Below, piece by piece: positions 44,533 to 53,425 of a DNA stretch of 64,000 nucleotides (position 1 is the stretch's first letter; every line of letters begins with the position of its first letter). The position numbers and the translations under genes were made by a program. The DNA is from CAVYXK01 sp963708245. Lineage in GTDB: Bacteria > Pseudomonadota > Alphaproteobacteria > Acetobacterales > Acetobacteraceae. Where the stretch lies: the NCBI GenBank assembly GCA_963708245.1, contig OY970201.1:5704001-5768000 (forward strand), written 5' to 3'. Under the pieces are notes generated by a model that was not told the origin of the DNA, did no database searches, and saw only the letters and a program-made list of their open reading frames with translations.

Positions 44533-46131
44533 ATGATGCTGACACGCCGCACGCTTATGGCCGCGGGCGCGGCCGCCGCCACTGCTCCAGTCGCTGCCCG
44601 CCGATCCCACGCTGCCACGCCTGTCAATATGCTCGTCATGGGCAAGGAGATCGACGACATCGTCGCGCTCGATCCGCAGCAAGCCTACGAGTTCACATCT
44701 ATCGAAGTCGGAGTGAACATCTATCGCAAGATCGTCTCGCCTGACCTCAACAATCTCAGCAAGATCGGCCCCGATCTCGCCGAACATTGGGAGGTCTCGT
44801 CGGACGGCAAGACATTCACCTTCTACCTGATCAAGGACGCGCGTTTCGCCTCGGGCAAGCCGATGACCTCAGCGGACGCTGAATTCTCGCTGCATCGCGC
44901 TATCACGATGAACCTGACGCCGGGCTTCATTCTGACCCAATTCGGCTTCACCAAGGACAATGTCGCGCAACTGATCCGCGCTACCGACCCGCACACGCTG
45001 GTGATGGAGCTGCCAAAGCCCGCGGCGACGAGCTTCGTGCTCTACTGCCTGTCGGCCGAAGTCGGCGGCATCGTCGAGAAGGAGACGGCACTGGCGCATC
45101 AGGTCAAAAACGATCTGGGCAACCAGTGGCTGAACAGCCATTCCGCCGGCAACGGGCCTTACCAGCTCACGTCTTTTCAGGCCGAGGACCATATCATCCT
45201 CGACGCCAATCCCTACTCGAGCACTCCCGTCGCCACCAAGCGCATCTTCATTCGCCACGTGAAAGAACCGGCGGAGCAACTGCTGCTGCTCCAGCATGGC
45301 GATATCGACATGGCACGAGACCTGTCCAGCGATCAGCTGAAGGCCAGCGCTGGCGATCCCAACCTGCACCGGTTCACTTCACCGACAACCAATCAGATGT
45401 ATCTCGCCGCCAATGAGGCTTACGCACCGTTCGCCAAGCCGGAGGTGCGTCAAGCGCTCAAGTGGGCGATCGACTACGACGGGATTCAGAAGAACATCGT
45501 CCCCGACACGTACATCGTGAATCAGGGGTTCGAACCCTCGATGATCCTGGGCGCGGTGACCACCAATCCGTTCAAGCACGATCCGGACAAGGCCAAGGCG
45601 TTGCTTGCCCAGGCCGGTTATGCTCAGGGCTTTACCGCGACTCTCGATCATTTTTCGGAAGAGCCATATGCCAATATCGCGGCTGCGATCCAGGCGGATC
45701 TCGCACAGGTCGGCATCAAGGTCTCCCTGATAGCCGGCGTCCACAAGCAGGTCTTCACGAAGATGCGGGCGCGCCAGCATCAGTTGGTCATCAACGGATG
45801 GTTCCCTGATTATTTCGATCCAAATTCGAATGCGCAAGCTTTCAACGCCAACCCTGACGATTCCGACAACAGCCCGATGAAGATCATCGCCTGGCGCTGC
45901 CATTTCCACGACCCGGAGCTCACGGCCGAAGTCGCGCAAGCGGCGGCGGAACTGGATACCGAGAAGCGCGTCGAGCTCTATCACAAAATGCAGCAGCAAG
46001 CCTGGGACCGGTCGCCAATTATCTTCATGTTCCAGCAGAACGACGTCGCGCTGGCGCGCAAGAACGTGGTCGGGTTCCACCTTGGCCCGCAATCAGACTT
46101 CATCCGCTATGACAAAACGCGAAAGACCTGA
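44533..46131 (+). CDS. ABC transporter substrate-binding protein, family 5 (peptide/opine type)
   Basis: Periplasmic solute-binding protein (532 aa) with a twin-arginine-like start LTRRTLMAAGAAAATAP and cleavage near SHA-AT. The family 5 body shows YEFTSIEVGVNIYRKIVSPD, LAEHWEVSSDGKTFTFYL and AIDYDGIQKNI. No permease or ATPase genes adjoin it in the window; an aminotransferase follows in the same direction. GGAGG precedes the ATG. Substrate unknown, probably peptides or amino-acid-derived compounds. Confidence 0.9.
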   Translation: MMLTRRTLMAAGAAAATAPVAARRSHAATPVNMLVMGKEIDDIVALDPQQAYEFTSIEVGVNIYRKIVSPDLNNLSKIGPDLAEHWEVSSDGKTFTFYLIKDARFASGKPMTSADAEFSLHRAITMNLTPGFILTQFGFTKDNVAQLIRATDPHTLVMELPKPAATSFVLYCLSAEVGGIVEKETALAHQVKNDLGNQWLNSHSAGNGPYQLTSFQAEDHIILDANPYSSTPVATKRIFIRHVKEPAEQLLLLQHGDIDMARDLSSDQLKASAGDPNLHRFTSPTTNQMYLAANEAYAPFAKPEVRQALKWAIDYDGIQKNIVPDTYIVNQGFEPSMILGAVTTNPFKHDPDKAKALLAQAGYAQGFTATLDHFSEEPYANIAAAIQADLAQVGIKVSLIAGVHKQVFTKMRARQHQLVINGWFPDYFDPNSNAQAFNANPDDSDNSPMKIIAWRCHFHDPELTAEVAQAAAELDTEKRVELYHKMQQQAWDRSPIIFMFQQNDVALARKNVVGFHLGPQSDFIRYDKTRKT

Positions 46132-46175
46132 TCGGGCGGCTTTATCGCCACGTCAGCTCGACGAGGTCGGGGACA

Positions 46176-46202
46176 CAGGCGCGGCATATTGGGCCGCGCC
46201 TG
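46176..46202 (+). terminator. Stem-loop after the binding-protein gene
   Basis: Arms CAGGCGCGGC/GCCGCGCCTG around a seven-base loop, 45 bases past the stop. No U-tract, so only a probable transcript-end hairpin. Confidence 0.4.
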
Positions 46203-46312
46203 ACCTGGAGTCTGAATAGCCATGCCCTGGCCTCAGGTTTGCTACGAGGCCACACATAGTGTAGGGTGTGAAGACCGCGTTGCTCCTCCACGAGGGAGCC
46301 AGAAAGGCACAC

Positions 46313-47695
46313 ATGTCGCTCGCAAATGCACCCGACCCCGCAGTACGCCAGGGCATAGTGAAGCAGGACCTGGGCAATGTCCTGCACCCGATTATCCAGC
46401 ACAAGGTGCTGGAAAACAAGCAGATGGTGGTCTCCCACGCGCAGGGCTCGACGGTCTTCGACGCGGATGGGACGACCTACCTCGATGCCATGGCCGGGCT
46501 ATGGTGCGTCAACATCGGTTATGGGCGCGCCGAGCTCGCCGATGTGGCGGCCGAGCAGCTCCGGCAATTGGCGTACTTCCCGCACACCGCGATGAACGCT
46601 CCCGCCGCGGCGCTGGCGGAAAAAATCAACGGGCTGATGGGCGGCGGCTATCACACCTATTTCGTCAACTCGGGCTCGGAAGCGAACGAGGCTGGCTTCA
46701 AGATGGCCCGCCAGTACATGAAGCACGAATATCCCGGGCACTATCGGTACAAGACGATCACCCGATACTTCGCTTATCACGGCACCACGCTTGCCACCCT
46801 GGATGCTGGCGGAATGGGCGAGCGCAAAGCGAAGTTCGAGCCATACTCCGGCGATTTCGTCCACGTCGCCCCCCCGTATTGCTACCGCTGCCCGTTCGGC
46901 CTGAGCTACCCAAGCTGCGGTCTGGCCTGCGTGAAGAACATGGAAACCACGATCCTTGGCGAAGGACCGGTCTCAATCGCCGAGGTGCTGATCGAGCCGA
47001 TCATGAGCGGTATCGGGGTGGCCGTGCCGCCCGACGAATACCTGCCCGCGGTCGAAGGTTTGTGCCGCAAGTACGACATTCTTCTGCACGTCGATGAAGT
47101 GATCAACGGCTTCGGCCGTACGGGCAAAATGTTTGGCTTTCAGCACTACGGCATTTCGCCAGACATCATGTCGATCGCGAAGGGGATCTCCAGCGCCTAT
47201 ATGCCGATTGCCGCGACGGTAGTGAAGAACACCGTGTTCCAAAGCTTCTACGGTGAGGCGTCGGAAGACCGCCAGGTCGCGCAGGTGAATACGTATGGCG
47301 GTCATCCGGTCGCGGCTGCGGTCGCACTACGCAATATCGAAATCCTGGAAGCAGAGCGGCTGGCCGACCGCTCGGCCGAGATGGGCGCCTATCTGCTCGA
47401 CGGGTTACGTACTTTGATGCGGCACGAGGTGGTCGGCGACGTGCGCGGCAAAGGTCTGCTGCTGGGCGTCGAGCTGGTGAAGGATCGCACAAGCAAGGAG
47501 CCGATCAGCCCTGAGCAGATGACCGCGATCGCGGATTTCTGCCGCGAGAACGGCTTGATTGTGGGGCGCTCCGCCGGCGGTCGCCGATACGGCAACACAA
47601 TCACGCTGTCGCCGCCTTTGGTGATCACTCGGGCTGAGTGCGATCAGATCGTCGATACGCTGGACCGAGCGTTGGCGACGCTTAACTTCGGCTAG
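46313..47695 (+). CDS. Class III pyridoxal-phosphate aminotransferase
   Basis: Omega-amino acid or taurine/beta-alanine:pyruvate type transaminase (460 aa). Key features: NSGSEANEAGFKMARQY, GYHTYFVNSGS region for the PLP phosphate, HVDEVINGFGRTGKMFGF with the PLP-stacking Asp, and the lysine in MSIAKGISSAYMP. ATG at 46313 is preceded by AAAGG; the in-frame GTG at 46268 would add 15 non-family residues. It follows the binding protein by ~180 bases with a hairpin between, so it may be a separate unit that works on the imported amine. Confidence 0.9.
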   Translation: MSLANAPDPAVRQGIVKQDLGNVLHPIIQHKVLENKQMVVSHAQGSTVFDADGTTYLDAMAGLWCVNIGYGRAELADVAAEQLRQLAYFPHTAMNAPAAALAEKINGLMGGGYHTYFVNSGSEANEAGFKMARQYMKHEYPGHYRYKTITRYFAYHGTTLATLDAGGMGERKAKFEPYSGDFVHVAPPYCYRCPFGLSYPSCGLACVKNMETTILGEGPVSIAEVLIEPIMSGIGVAVPPDEYLPAVEGLCRKYDILLHVDEVINGFGRTGKMFGFQHYGISPDIMSIAKGISSAYMPIAATVVKNTVFQSFYGEASEDRQVAQVNTYGGHPVAAAVALRNIEILEAERLADRSAEMGAYLLDGLRTLMRHEVVGDVRGKGLLLGVELVKDRTSKEPISPEQMTAIADFCRENGLIVGRSAGGRRYGNTITLSPPLVITRAECDQIVDTLDRALATLNFG

Positions 47696-47716
47696 AGCGA
47701 AAGATCGATCGTATCC

Positions 47717-48217
47717 TTAGCGACGGCCGGCGTCAGTCGCCGGCCGTCGCGAAAAATGCGCATTGCCGAGACCGGTGCCGATCGTCAGCGCACCCCACCG
47801 GGCGACATTATCCATGAATGGAGCTTCGCTGAGCCCCTGAGCCACGGCATCGTTGTGCATAACCACGATCGTATCGCGACCTCCAATCGACGGGATCGAC
47901 CGGAGTATGCGCTGTGGCGGGTTGAAGTCTTCTGCCTCCCAGTTCCCCGGCAGGTTCTGCCCGCCCCGCTCGATGGAGCCGTCATCGCGGATCAGCCCTG
48001 GGCAGCCGATGCCAATGAAGGGCGCGAGAGCCAGACCATGCTTCTCTGCCCGCTGAATGAAACGCTTCAACATGTCCGACAACTGCCCGACTGCTTCGTC
48101 CTTGGTCGACTGATCGTCAGCATGTCGCCACAGATCGGACGCCACCACGTGCGCAGCGGATAGATCCGGAGCCTGCTTCAGTCCGAACTCGACGAGGCCA
48201 GCCCGGATTTTGGTCCC
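47717..48217 (-). pseudogene. ROK-like sugar kinase gene, 5' part deleted
   Basis: The frame reads GTKIRAGLVEFGLKQAPDLS, then FIGIGCPGLI, DDGSIERGGQNLPGN, VVMHNDAVAQGLSEA and GALTIGTGLGNAHF, matching ROK-family kinase order. The expected first phosphate loop (DIGGTK) is present only from the second Gly: everything before GTK is replaced by nonsense, and no start codon or ribosome site precedes it. Just beyond the break (~48217) is the tail of an unrelated plus-strand gene. The frame continues to 48376, but that part is a shadow. The 3' end lies in a perfect hairpin. Confidence 0.7.
47720..47750. terminator. Strong stem-loop between convergent genes
   Basis: Arms GCGACGGCCGGCG/CGCCGGCCGTCGC with a five-base loop, 25 bases past the aminotransferase stop and covering the last codons of the ROK remnant. 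No U-run; likely a bidirectional 3'-end hairpin. Confidence 0.5.
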
Positions 48218-48335
48218 GGCCGGAAAACTGTTCGAGGAGATGGCGGAACGGCCGGTGGACCCGATGAACCAGCAGGAGTTCGGCGGGGTTGCCGAACGGC
48301 ACGGCTGGGAGATCGTCGGCCCACCGCCCTTCTGA
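48216..48335 (+). pseudogene. C-terminal fragment of a cupin-type protein gene
   Basis: Plus-strand frame reading KLFEEMAERPVDPMNQQEF, then VAERHGWEIVGPPPF and a stop at 48335. Ends like this (DPM...F..VAER.G...VGPP) are typical of small cupin proteins, with the catalytic cupin barrel lost. It abuts the truncated ROK gene head to head at ~48217: two divergent genes appear to have lost their common 5' region in one deletion. Confidence 0.5.
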
Positions 48336-48336
48336 A

Positions 48337-48366
48337 CGAACACCCGCGAAGGCCGGTGTCCAAGGC
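48337..48366. repeat. Dispersed 'CACCCGCGAAGGCCGGTGTCCA' type repeat
   Basis: ACACCCGCGAAGGCCGGTGT followed by CCA; its complement encodes the WTPAFAGV string that I know as a marker of a common intergenic repeat in alphaproteobacteria. It lies directly beside the ROK/cupin deletion scar. Confidence 0.5.
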
Positions 48367-48583
48367 GGAGGTGCATCCCGGTTCAACAAAAAAAGAACCC
48401 GGCGGTTTGCCACTGTATTCTGCCTTCGTAAATGTCGCAGCGAGTGACCGGACTCTTGCTTAACGAGTGTCGTAGCAACGTCACTTCATGCTTTACCGCA
48501 CATCTCGGAGAGCATGTACCGGAGATGTCGAAGCGGCTTTGCGCAAGTCCCGGTCCCGGGACTCTGCTTTCCTCGCGGTCTGA

Positions 48584-49033
48584 TCAGAGTGGGAGCTTCA
48601 GCCGAGGACCCACCTCAACAAATCCCGCTCGCAGATAGAATTTCAGGCTGCGTTCCCAGGCGGGCTGATGTGGAGCGCCCACTTCTATCTGCCGCCAGGC
48701 ACGCTCGCGCCCGAGAGAAGCCGCGGCATCTATCAGCATCTTAGCCACCCCGGTGGAGCGCCGTTTCGGGACGACATATAGCTCCGTGATGACTCCAAAC
48801 ATTCCGCCGGCATAAATCGCCGCGCTCTCAGAGATCATCATCACCCCAATCGGCTCCTCCTGCTCCACCGCCAGGAAGCCGAAGATGCGATCTTGGAGTG
48901 CTAGAAGTTGCTTCGCGGTTTGCAGACGCTCCTCATATCTTGAAGGAAGCCCACTCAGTTCCATCAGCAGAGCGTCCACAAGGCGACTGACGCCGGGTGC
49001 GTCTCGCACAGTGGCGCGGCGAATAGAGGTCAT
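48584..49033 (-). CDS. GNAT-family N-acetyltransferase
   Basis: Acetyl-CoA-dependent transferase (149 aa). The fold is visible as IRRATVRDAPGVSRLVDALL at the start, ITELYVVPKRRSTGVAKMLI with the acetyl-CoA pyrophosphate loop (R-R-S-T-G-V), and the end FYLRAGFVEVGPRLKLPL. Substrate unknown. Stand-alone between a decayed locus and divergent ndk. Confidence 0.88.
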   Translation of the reverse strand: MTSIRRATVRDAPGVSRLVDALLMELSGLPSRYEERLQTAKQLLALQDRIFGFLAVEQEEPIGVMMISESAAIYAGGMFGVITELYVVPKRRSTGVAKMLIDAAASLGRERAWRQIEVGAPHQPAWERSLKFYLRAGFVEVGPRLKLPL

Positions 49034-49195
49034 GCGTTCCTCCGGCTGGCGTCATCGCGTCTTTATGCCGTCCACAACACCTGCACCATTCGTCTCACCC
49101 TCGGCCAGACCGCTCAGGCTCTTCCGGCCGAGCGCGATCCGCCCTAGGTAGCCGGTGACCAGCAACCCGATCGTGACGAAGCATAGAGGATCCCC

Positions 49196-49618
49196 ATGGC
49201 GGTCGAGCGCACCCTGTCGATTATCAAGCCAGACGCCACGCGGCGGAACCTGACCGGCCGCATCAATGCCTGCCTGGAGGCAGCCGGGCTACGCATCGTC
49301 GCGCAAAAGCGGCTGCGGCTGACCCGGGATCAGGCGCAGAAGTTCTATCAGGTGCACAAGGAGCGGCCGTTCTTCAACGACCTTGTCACTTTCATGACGT
49401 CGGGTCCGGTGGTGGTGCAGGTGCTGGAGGGGGAGAATGCCGTCGCCCGCAACCGGGAAGTGATGGGCGCGACCGATCCCAAGCAGGCTGCGCCCGGCAC
49501 GATCCGCGCGCAATTCGCCGAGGATATCGAGGCGAACTCGGTGCACGGCTCCGACAGCGCGGAGAACGCGAAGACGGAGATTGCCTTCTTTTTCACCGAG
49601 CAAGAGATCGTCGGCTGA
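49196..49618 (+). CDS. ndk: Nucleoside diphosphate kinase
   Basis: Balances nucleoside triphosphates via a phosphohistidine intermediate (140 aa, normal length). The active His117 lies in NSVHGSDS, with IIKPDA near the start and GPVVVQVLEGENAV for nucleotide contact. GAGGA precedes the ATG. Single gene. Confidence 0.97.
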   Translation: MAVERTLSIIKPDATRRNLTGRINACLEAAGLRIVAQKRLRLTRDQAQKFYQVHKERPFFNDLVTFMTSGPVVVQVLEGENAVARNREVMGATDPKQAAPGTIRAQFAEDIEANSVHGSDSAENAKTEIAFFFTEQEIVG

Positions 49619-49734
49619 GCCGCTTGCGAAGCGTTGCTCTTTTTCACGATCCGACATCGTGGTGACCGCCGATGTCCTGACAGGATGCGCGGCCTGAAGT
49701 TGTGACGGGTCGTGGCCTGGCGTCCGGCTGCCGT

Positions 49735-49890
49735 ATGATCCAGGACCCGACTGCGATCAGGATTCTCGAGCGGGACGGGCCGGGGCAGGCGCAGGTCACG
49801 ATGACCGATCATGGCGGCGAAACCGGCTGGACCAACGCTTTTCTACCGGCGGAGCCACCTCCCGGCGCTACGGTCAGTGCCGGGCGGTGA
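49735..49890 (+). CDS. Possible small hypothetical protein
   Basis: 51-codon frame from MIQDPTAIRILERDGPGQAQ to PPPGATVSAGR with about 75% G/C at third positions and protein-like content (VTMTDHGGETGWTNAFLPAE). No ribosome site is evident and no family is recognised. It occupies most of the ~320-base gap between ndk and the IS element; the rest of that gap shows nothing but a repeat piece at its right edge. Confidence 0.3.
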   Translation: MIQDPTAIRILERDGPGQAQVTMTDHGGETGWTNAFLPAEPPPGATVSAGR

Positions 49891-49908
49891 TCGGGGCCAA
49901 TTCCCTGC

Positions 49909-49937
49909 ACCCTCACCCGCCGCGCTTTGCACGGCGA
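49909..49937. repeat. Left half of a palindromic repeat split by the IS element
   Basis: CACCCTCACCCGCCGCGCTT then TGCACGGCGA matches the left part of the copy at 15187-15211. The matching right half (GCAGTGCGGGAGAGGTGG) is at 51330-51352, on the other side of the IS481 element. Confidence 0.55.
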
Positions 49938-51326
49938 TGTCCAACCGACGACATGGGTAACAGAATAGACCGGCGACATGGGTAACACTTTGCATCCGTC
50001 ATCGTATCAAATCAGACGGCTGTTGGGGTGTTGGCCGCTGTGGAGTTGTGGGCAACCCACTTGCGTTGTCCACAAATCCACAGCGCGCCAGCCGCCGCCT
50101 GTGCCGCTGTCGCAGCCGGCCCCGCTCGTCCAACACGCCAAGCTCGATCGGACCATACATCACACGCCATTCGCCATCCGCGATCGGCTCAGCCCGACCG
50201 GTTCACCAACCAGCGGCTCACCCAGAAACACCCGCTCCCCACGCCACTTGATCTCGCCGTTCGAGCGCACCTGGCGCACCGTCGCGGCTTCGGGATACTC
50301 CGGGGAACACAGTCTGCCGCTGTAGCCGCGCGCACTCGCCCGATACTGCCGCCCCGGCGGCTGCTGGCACAACGCTTCATGCGGCCGCTCCTCGTTATAG
50401 CAGCGACGGAACGCCGCAAAACGCCGCGCCTGGGCCCGCAGGCTTGCCGCCGGCGGGTTCGCCGTCTCTTGCCCGAGCGTCAAATGCATCCGCTCGTGGC
50501 GGCCGTTCTGCTCCGGCGAGCCCGGATCAATCCGCTCCGGCCGCACCGAAAGCTTGATCAGCCACACCGAAAGCCGGCTCAAACCACCCGCGCCACGGCC
50601 GGCAAACGGCGCCCCGTTGTCACTGCGAAATACCTCCGGCAGGCCGTATTCGCGAAACGCCGCCTCCAGGATCCCCCGCACCGTCGCCGTGTCGGCCCGA
50701 CGCACCGCCTGGCAGCGCAGCAGATAGCGGCTCCAGCCGTCCAACAACGTGAACGGCTCGCAGCGCGAGCCATCCTCCGTACGGAACCAGCCCTTGAAAT
50801 CAGCCGTCCAAACCGCATTCGGCCCGTCACAGCCGGCAAATGGCGCCGTCCGCGGCGGAACTCGCTCGCGCCGACGCCGCGGCACCGTCAGCCCGGCCTC
50901 GTCAAACAGCGCCCCCAGCGTGCTCGCCGCCGGCCAAGCCAGCGCCGGATCGTGCGCCATCAGCCACGCCCGCACTTTGCGTGGGCCCCAGCTCGGATGG
51001 CTGCGCCGCACCCCAAGCGCCGCCTCGGCAATCGCCGGCACCACCTGATGCGGATGCCGCAGCGGCGCACGGCTGCGCTCCTGCAAGCCGGCAAGTCCCG
51101 CCGCCTCGTAACGATCGACCCATTTGTAGCCTGTCTTCCGGCTCACTCCAGATCGGCGGCACAATTCCGCCATCGAAACTCCATCCTCCCGCCAGCTCAC
51201 GATGAACGACAGCCGCTCGTCCATGGGTTCGGTCCTCTGCCACGGCATGGTGCACCTCCATGCCACCAGTTAGCCTGTTACCCATCTCGCCGGTCTGAAC
51301 TGTTACCTATGTCCCCGGTTTGGACC
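49938..51326 (-). mobile_element. IS481-family insertion sequence
   Basis: ~1.39 kb element. Ends are imperfect inverted repeats of about 45 bases: left TGTCCAACCGACGACATGGG..., right (complement) GGTCCAAACCGGGGACATAG..., each with two GACATGGGTAACA-like units. Both match the IS481 terminal type (TGTCCAAACCGGGG). No target duplication is obvious. It encodes one transposase on the minus strand, which is frameshifted. It lies between halves of a GCGGGAGAGG-family repeat. Confidence 0.85.
49999..51248 (-). pseudogene. IS481 transposase with a 3' frameshift
   Basis: DDE-type transposase. N-terminal helix-turn-helix (SMAELCRRSGVSRKTGYKW), then the integrase core with acidic residues in VWTADFKGW, FRSDNGAPF and SPEQNGRHERMH. 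The main frame ends early at 50160 (GLSRSRMANGV) while the next frame continues the expected ending PIADGEWRVMYGPIELGVLD, then GFVDNASGLPTTPQ, to a stop at 49999. One missing base near 50186-50195 explains this. Losing ~60 C-terminal residues probably reduces or abolishes activity. MPWQRTEPMDERL at 51248 is the family start. Confidence 0.85.
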
Positions 51327-51329
51327 TAG

Positions 51330-51352
51330 CCGCACGCAGTGCGGGAGAGGTG
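51330..51352. repeat. Right half of the repeat split by the IS element
   Basis: CGCACGCAGTGCGGGAGAGG followed by TGG; same arm as at 14231, 15233 and 33556. Confidence 0.55.
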
Positions 51353-51363
51353 GACAGTCCGTC

Positions 51364-51534
51364 TTACACCAAGAAGATAGTCATCAGGATCAACACGATG
51401 ACTATGAACACCACGACCCAGAACGTGAAGCTGGTGAAGCCCAGCCAGAAGCGCTGACGGTCGGCCAGGAACGCCTCTTCCGTCTCCGGGCCGGTTGCAC
51501 TCACGGGAAGTCGCGCCATCCGATCCTCTGCCAT
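51364..51534 (-). CDS. aa3-type cytochrome c oxidase subunit IV
   Basis: 56-residue membrane protein found by translating the gap after purN. It begins MAEDRMARLPVSATGPETEE, continues AFLADRQRFWLGFTSFTFW and ends with one hydrophobic helix of ~22 residues (VVVFIVIVLILMTIFLV). The DRQRFW-x-x-F-T pattern and single helix are typical of the small subunit IV of alphaproteobacterial aa3 oxidases. It is 32 bases past the purN stop on the same strand. The main oxidase genes are not in the window. Confidence 0.8.
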   Translation of the reverse strand: MAEDRMARLPVSATGPETEEAFLADRQRFWLGFTSFTFWVVVFIVIVLILMTIFLV

Positions 51535-51566
51535 CTCGATCGCGTTTCGGTCGCTTACGCAGGCTT

Positions 51567-52208
51567 CTAAGCCAGCGCCCCGGCCGCGGGCAAGGGGTTG
51601 CGCAGGGCCGCCCAGGTCGGTGCCGGGCGTGGCGCGGCGCGGCTGGCCAGCAGCCGCAGCGCCAGCGGATACATGACGTGCTCCTGCGCCAGCACGCGTG
51701 CGGCCAACGTCTCCGGCGTGTCGTCCGGCAACACCGGTACCGCGGCCTGGGCGAGGATCGGCCCCTCATCGGTTGCGGTGGTGACCAGGTGCACGGTGCA
51801 GCCATGCACCTTCACCCCTGCTGCCAATGCGCGCGCATGGGTATTCAGACCAGGGAAAGCCGGCAGCAGGCTCGGATGAATGTTCAGCATTCGCCCGGCC
51901 CAGAGCTCCACCAGGAACGGGGTCAGCAGACGCATGTAGCCGGCCAGACAAACGATCTCGATTGCCGCGTCGCGCAGTGCCGCATCGATCGCTGCCTCAT
52001 GCGCGCCACGATCACCCCCATACGGGCGATGGTCGATCACCAGCGACGGCACGCCGGCCGCCGCGGCATGGTCCAGCCCGGCGGCCTTCGGGCGGTTGGA
52101 CATCACGAGCGCGACGTCGGCCGGATAGGTCGGGTCGCGCGCCGCCGCCAACAGGGCAGCGAGGTTGGACCCGCGGCCGCTGATGAGAATCGCGACGCGC
52201 CGCTTCAT
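51567..52208 (-). CDS. purN: Phosphoribosylglycinamide formyltransferase
   Basis: Third step of purine synthesis, adding formyl from 10-formyl-THF to GAR (213 aa). Landmarks: LISGRGSNLAALL, the catalytic block MLNIHPSLLPAFPGLNTHARAL with the Asn and His, and HLVTTATDEGPILAQ with the Asp. The start overlaps the purM stop (ATGA). Confidence 0.95.
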   Translation of the reverse strand: MKRRVAILISGRGSNLAALLAAARDPTYPADVALVMSNRPKAAGLDHAAAAGVPSLVIDHRPYGGDRGAHEAAIDAALRDAAIEIVCLAGYMRLLTPFLVELWAGRMLNIHPSLLPAFPGLNTHARALAAGVKVHGCTVHLVTTATDEGPILAQAAVPVLPDDTPETLAARVLAQEHVMYPLALRLLASRAAPRPAPTWAALRNPLPAAGALA

Positions 52209-53284
52209 GGGGGCCAGCCGACGGGCAGATCGATGCGGACGCCGGATGGCCCTGACGCCGCTTCGATCGAGCCAAGATGGAATACGGTCTCGCCAGCACG
52301 CTCCAGCAGTGCGGTCGCCGGTACGACATCCGTTTCGGCCACCACGAGTGCCATCCCGACGCCGCAGTTGAACACGCGCAGCATCTCGGACGCGGCAATG
52401 CCGCCGGTGCGGGCCAGCCAACCAAAGACCGGCGGCACCGGCCAGTCCGGGCGCAGCACTGCGACGGTGCCGGCCGGCAGCACGCGCGGCAGGTTGCCGG
52501 GCAAGCCGCCGCCGGTGATATGCGCCGCCGCCTTCAGCAGCCCTGCACGGTGCAAGGCCAGCACTGCGCCGACATAGATCCGGGTCGGTGTCATCATCGT
52601 ATGCGCGAGCGGCTCGCCGGTACCAAACGGCGCCAGATCGTCCCAGCCGAGGCCGCTCGCTGCGACCACCCGGCGCAGCAGGGAGAAGCCGTTCGAATGC
52701 GCGCCGGCGCTCGCCAGCCCCAGCACCACATCGCCAGGCCGCACCTCGCCCGGCAGCAGCGCGCCGCGTTCCGCAGCCCCCACCGCAAAGCCGGCGAGAT
52801 CGTAGTCTCCGGCGGCGTACATGCCCGGCATCTCGGCGGTTTCGCCGCCAACCAATGCACATCCGGCCTCCCGGCAGCCGCTGGCGATCCCGGCAATCAC
52901 CGTCCGCGCAGCCCCGACGTCGAGCCGGCCCGCCGCGAAATAATCCAGGAAGAACAGCGGTTCGGCCCCCTGGACAATCAGGTCGTTGACGCACATCGCC
53001 ACAAGGTCGATGCCGACGGTGTCGTGCAGTCCGGTTTCGACAGCAACCTTCAGCTTGGTGCCGACCCCATCGGTGGTGGCGACCAGCACCGGATCGACAA
53101 ATCCCGCCGCCTTCAGGTCGAACAGCGCGCCGAACCCGCCCAGCCCGTCGAGTACGCCGGGCCGGGTGGTGGCGCGCGCCAGCGGTTTGATCGCCTCCAC
53201 CAGCGCGTCACCGGCGGCGATGTCCACGCCGGCCGAGGCATAGCTCAGCCCATTCGGCCGGGTTGCATCATCGCCACTGGTCAT
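52205..53284 (-). CDS. purM: Phosphoribosylformylglycinamidine cyclo-ligase
   Basis: Fifth step of purine synthesis, ATP-dependent closure of the imidazole ring to AIR (359 aa). Shows YASAGVDIAAGDALVEAIK, VATTDGVGTKLKVA, MCVNDLIVQGAEPLFFLDYF, GGETAEMPGMY and HITGGGLPGNLPRVLP, all typical. Overlaps purN. It is divergent to the PgsA-like gene, so the ~140-base gap holds both promoters. Confidence 0.96.
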   Translation of the reverse strand: MTSGDDATRPNGLSYASAGVDIAAGDALVEAIKPLARATTRPGVLDGLGGFGALFDLKAAGFVDPVLVATTDGVGTKLKVAVETGLHDTVGIDLVAMCVNDLIVQGAEPLFFLDYFAAGRLDVGAARTVIAGIASGCREAGCALVGGETAEMPGMYAAGDYDLAGFAVGAAERGALLPGEVRPGDVVLGLASAGAHSNGFSLLRRVVAASGLGWDDLAPFGTGEPLAHTMMTPTRIYVGAVLALHRAGLLKAAAHITGGGLPGNLPRVLPAGTVAVLRPDWPVPPVFGWLARTGGIAASEMLRVFNCGVGMALVVAETDVVPATALLERAGETVFHLGSIEAASGPSGVRIDLPVGWPP

Positions 53285-53425
53285 GCAGCCCCCCGATACG
53301 CTAGGCCTTCAATACGCAGTGTCCCGCGGTGAGGCTGGGCGCGCAAGGCGGGTGGAGGGTGGCGGGAACAACCATAGGCCCGGCCGGGGCGCAACGGCTA
53401 TGCGCCCTTCCGTGGAGGTCTAGCG

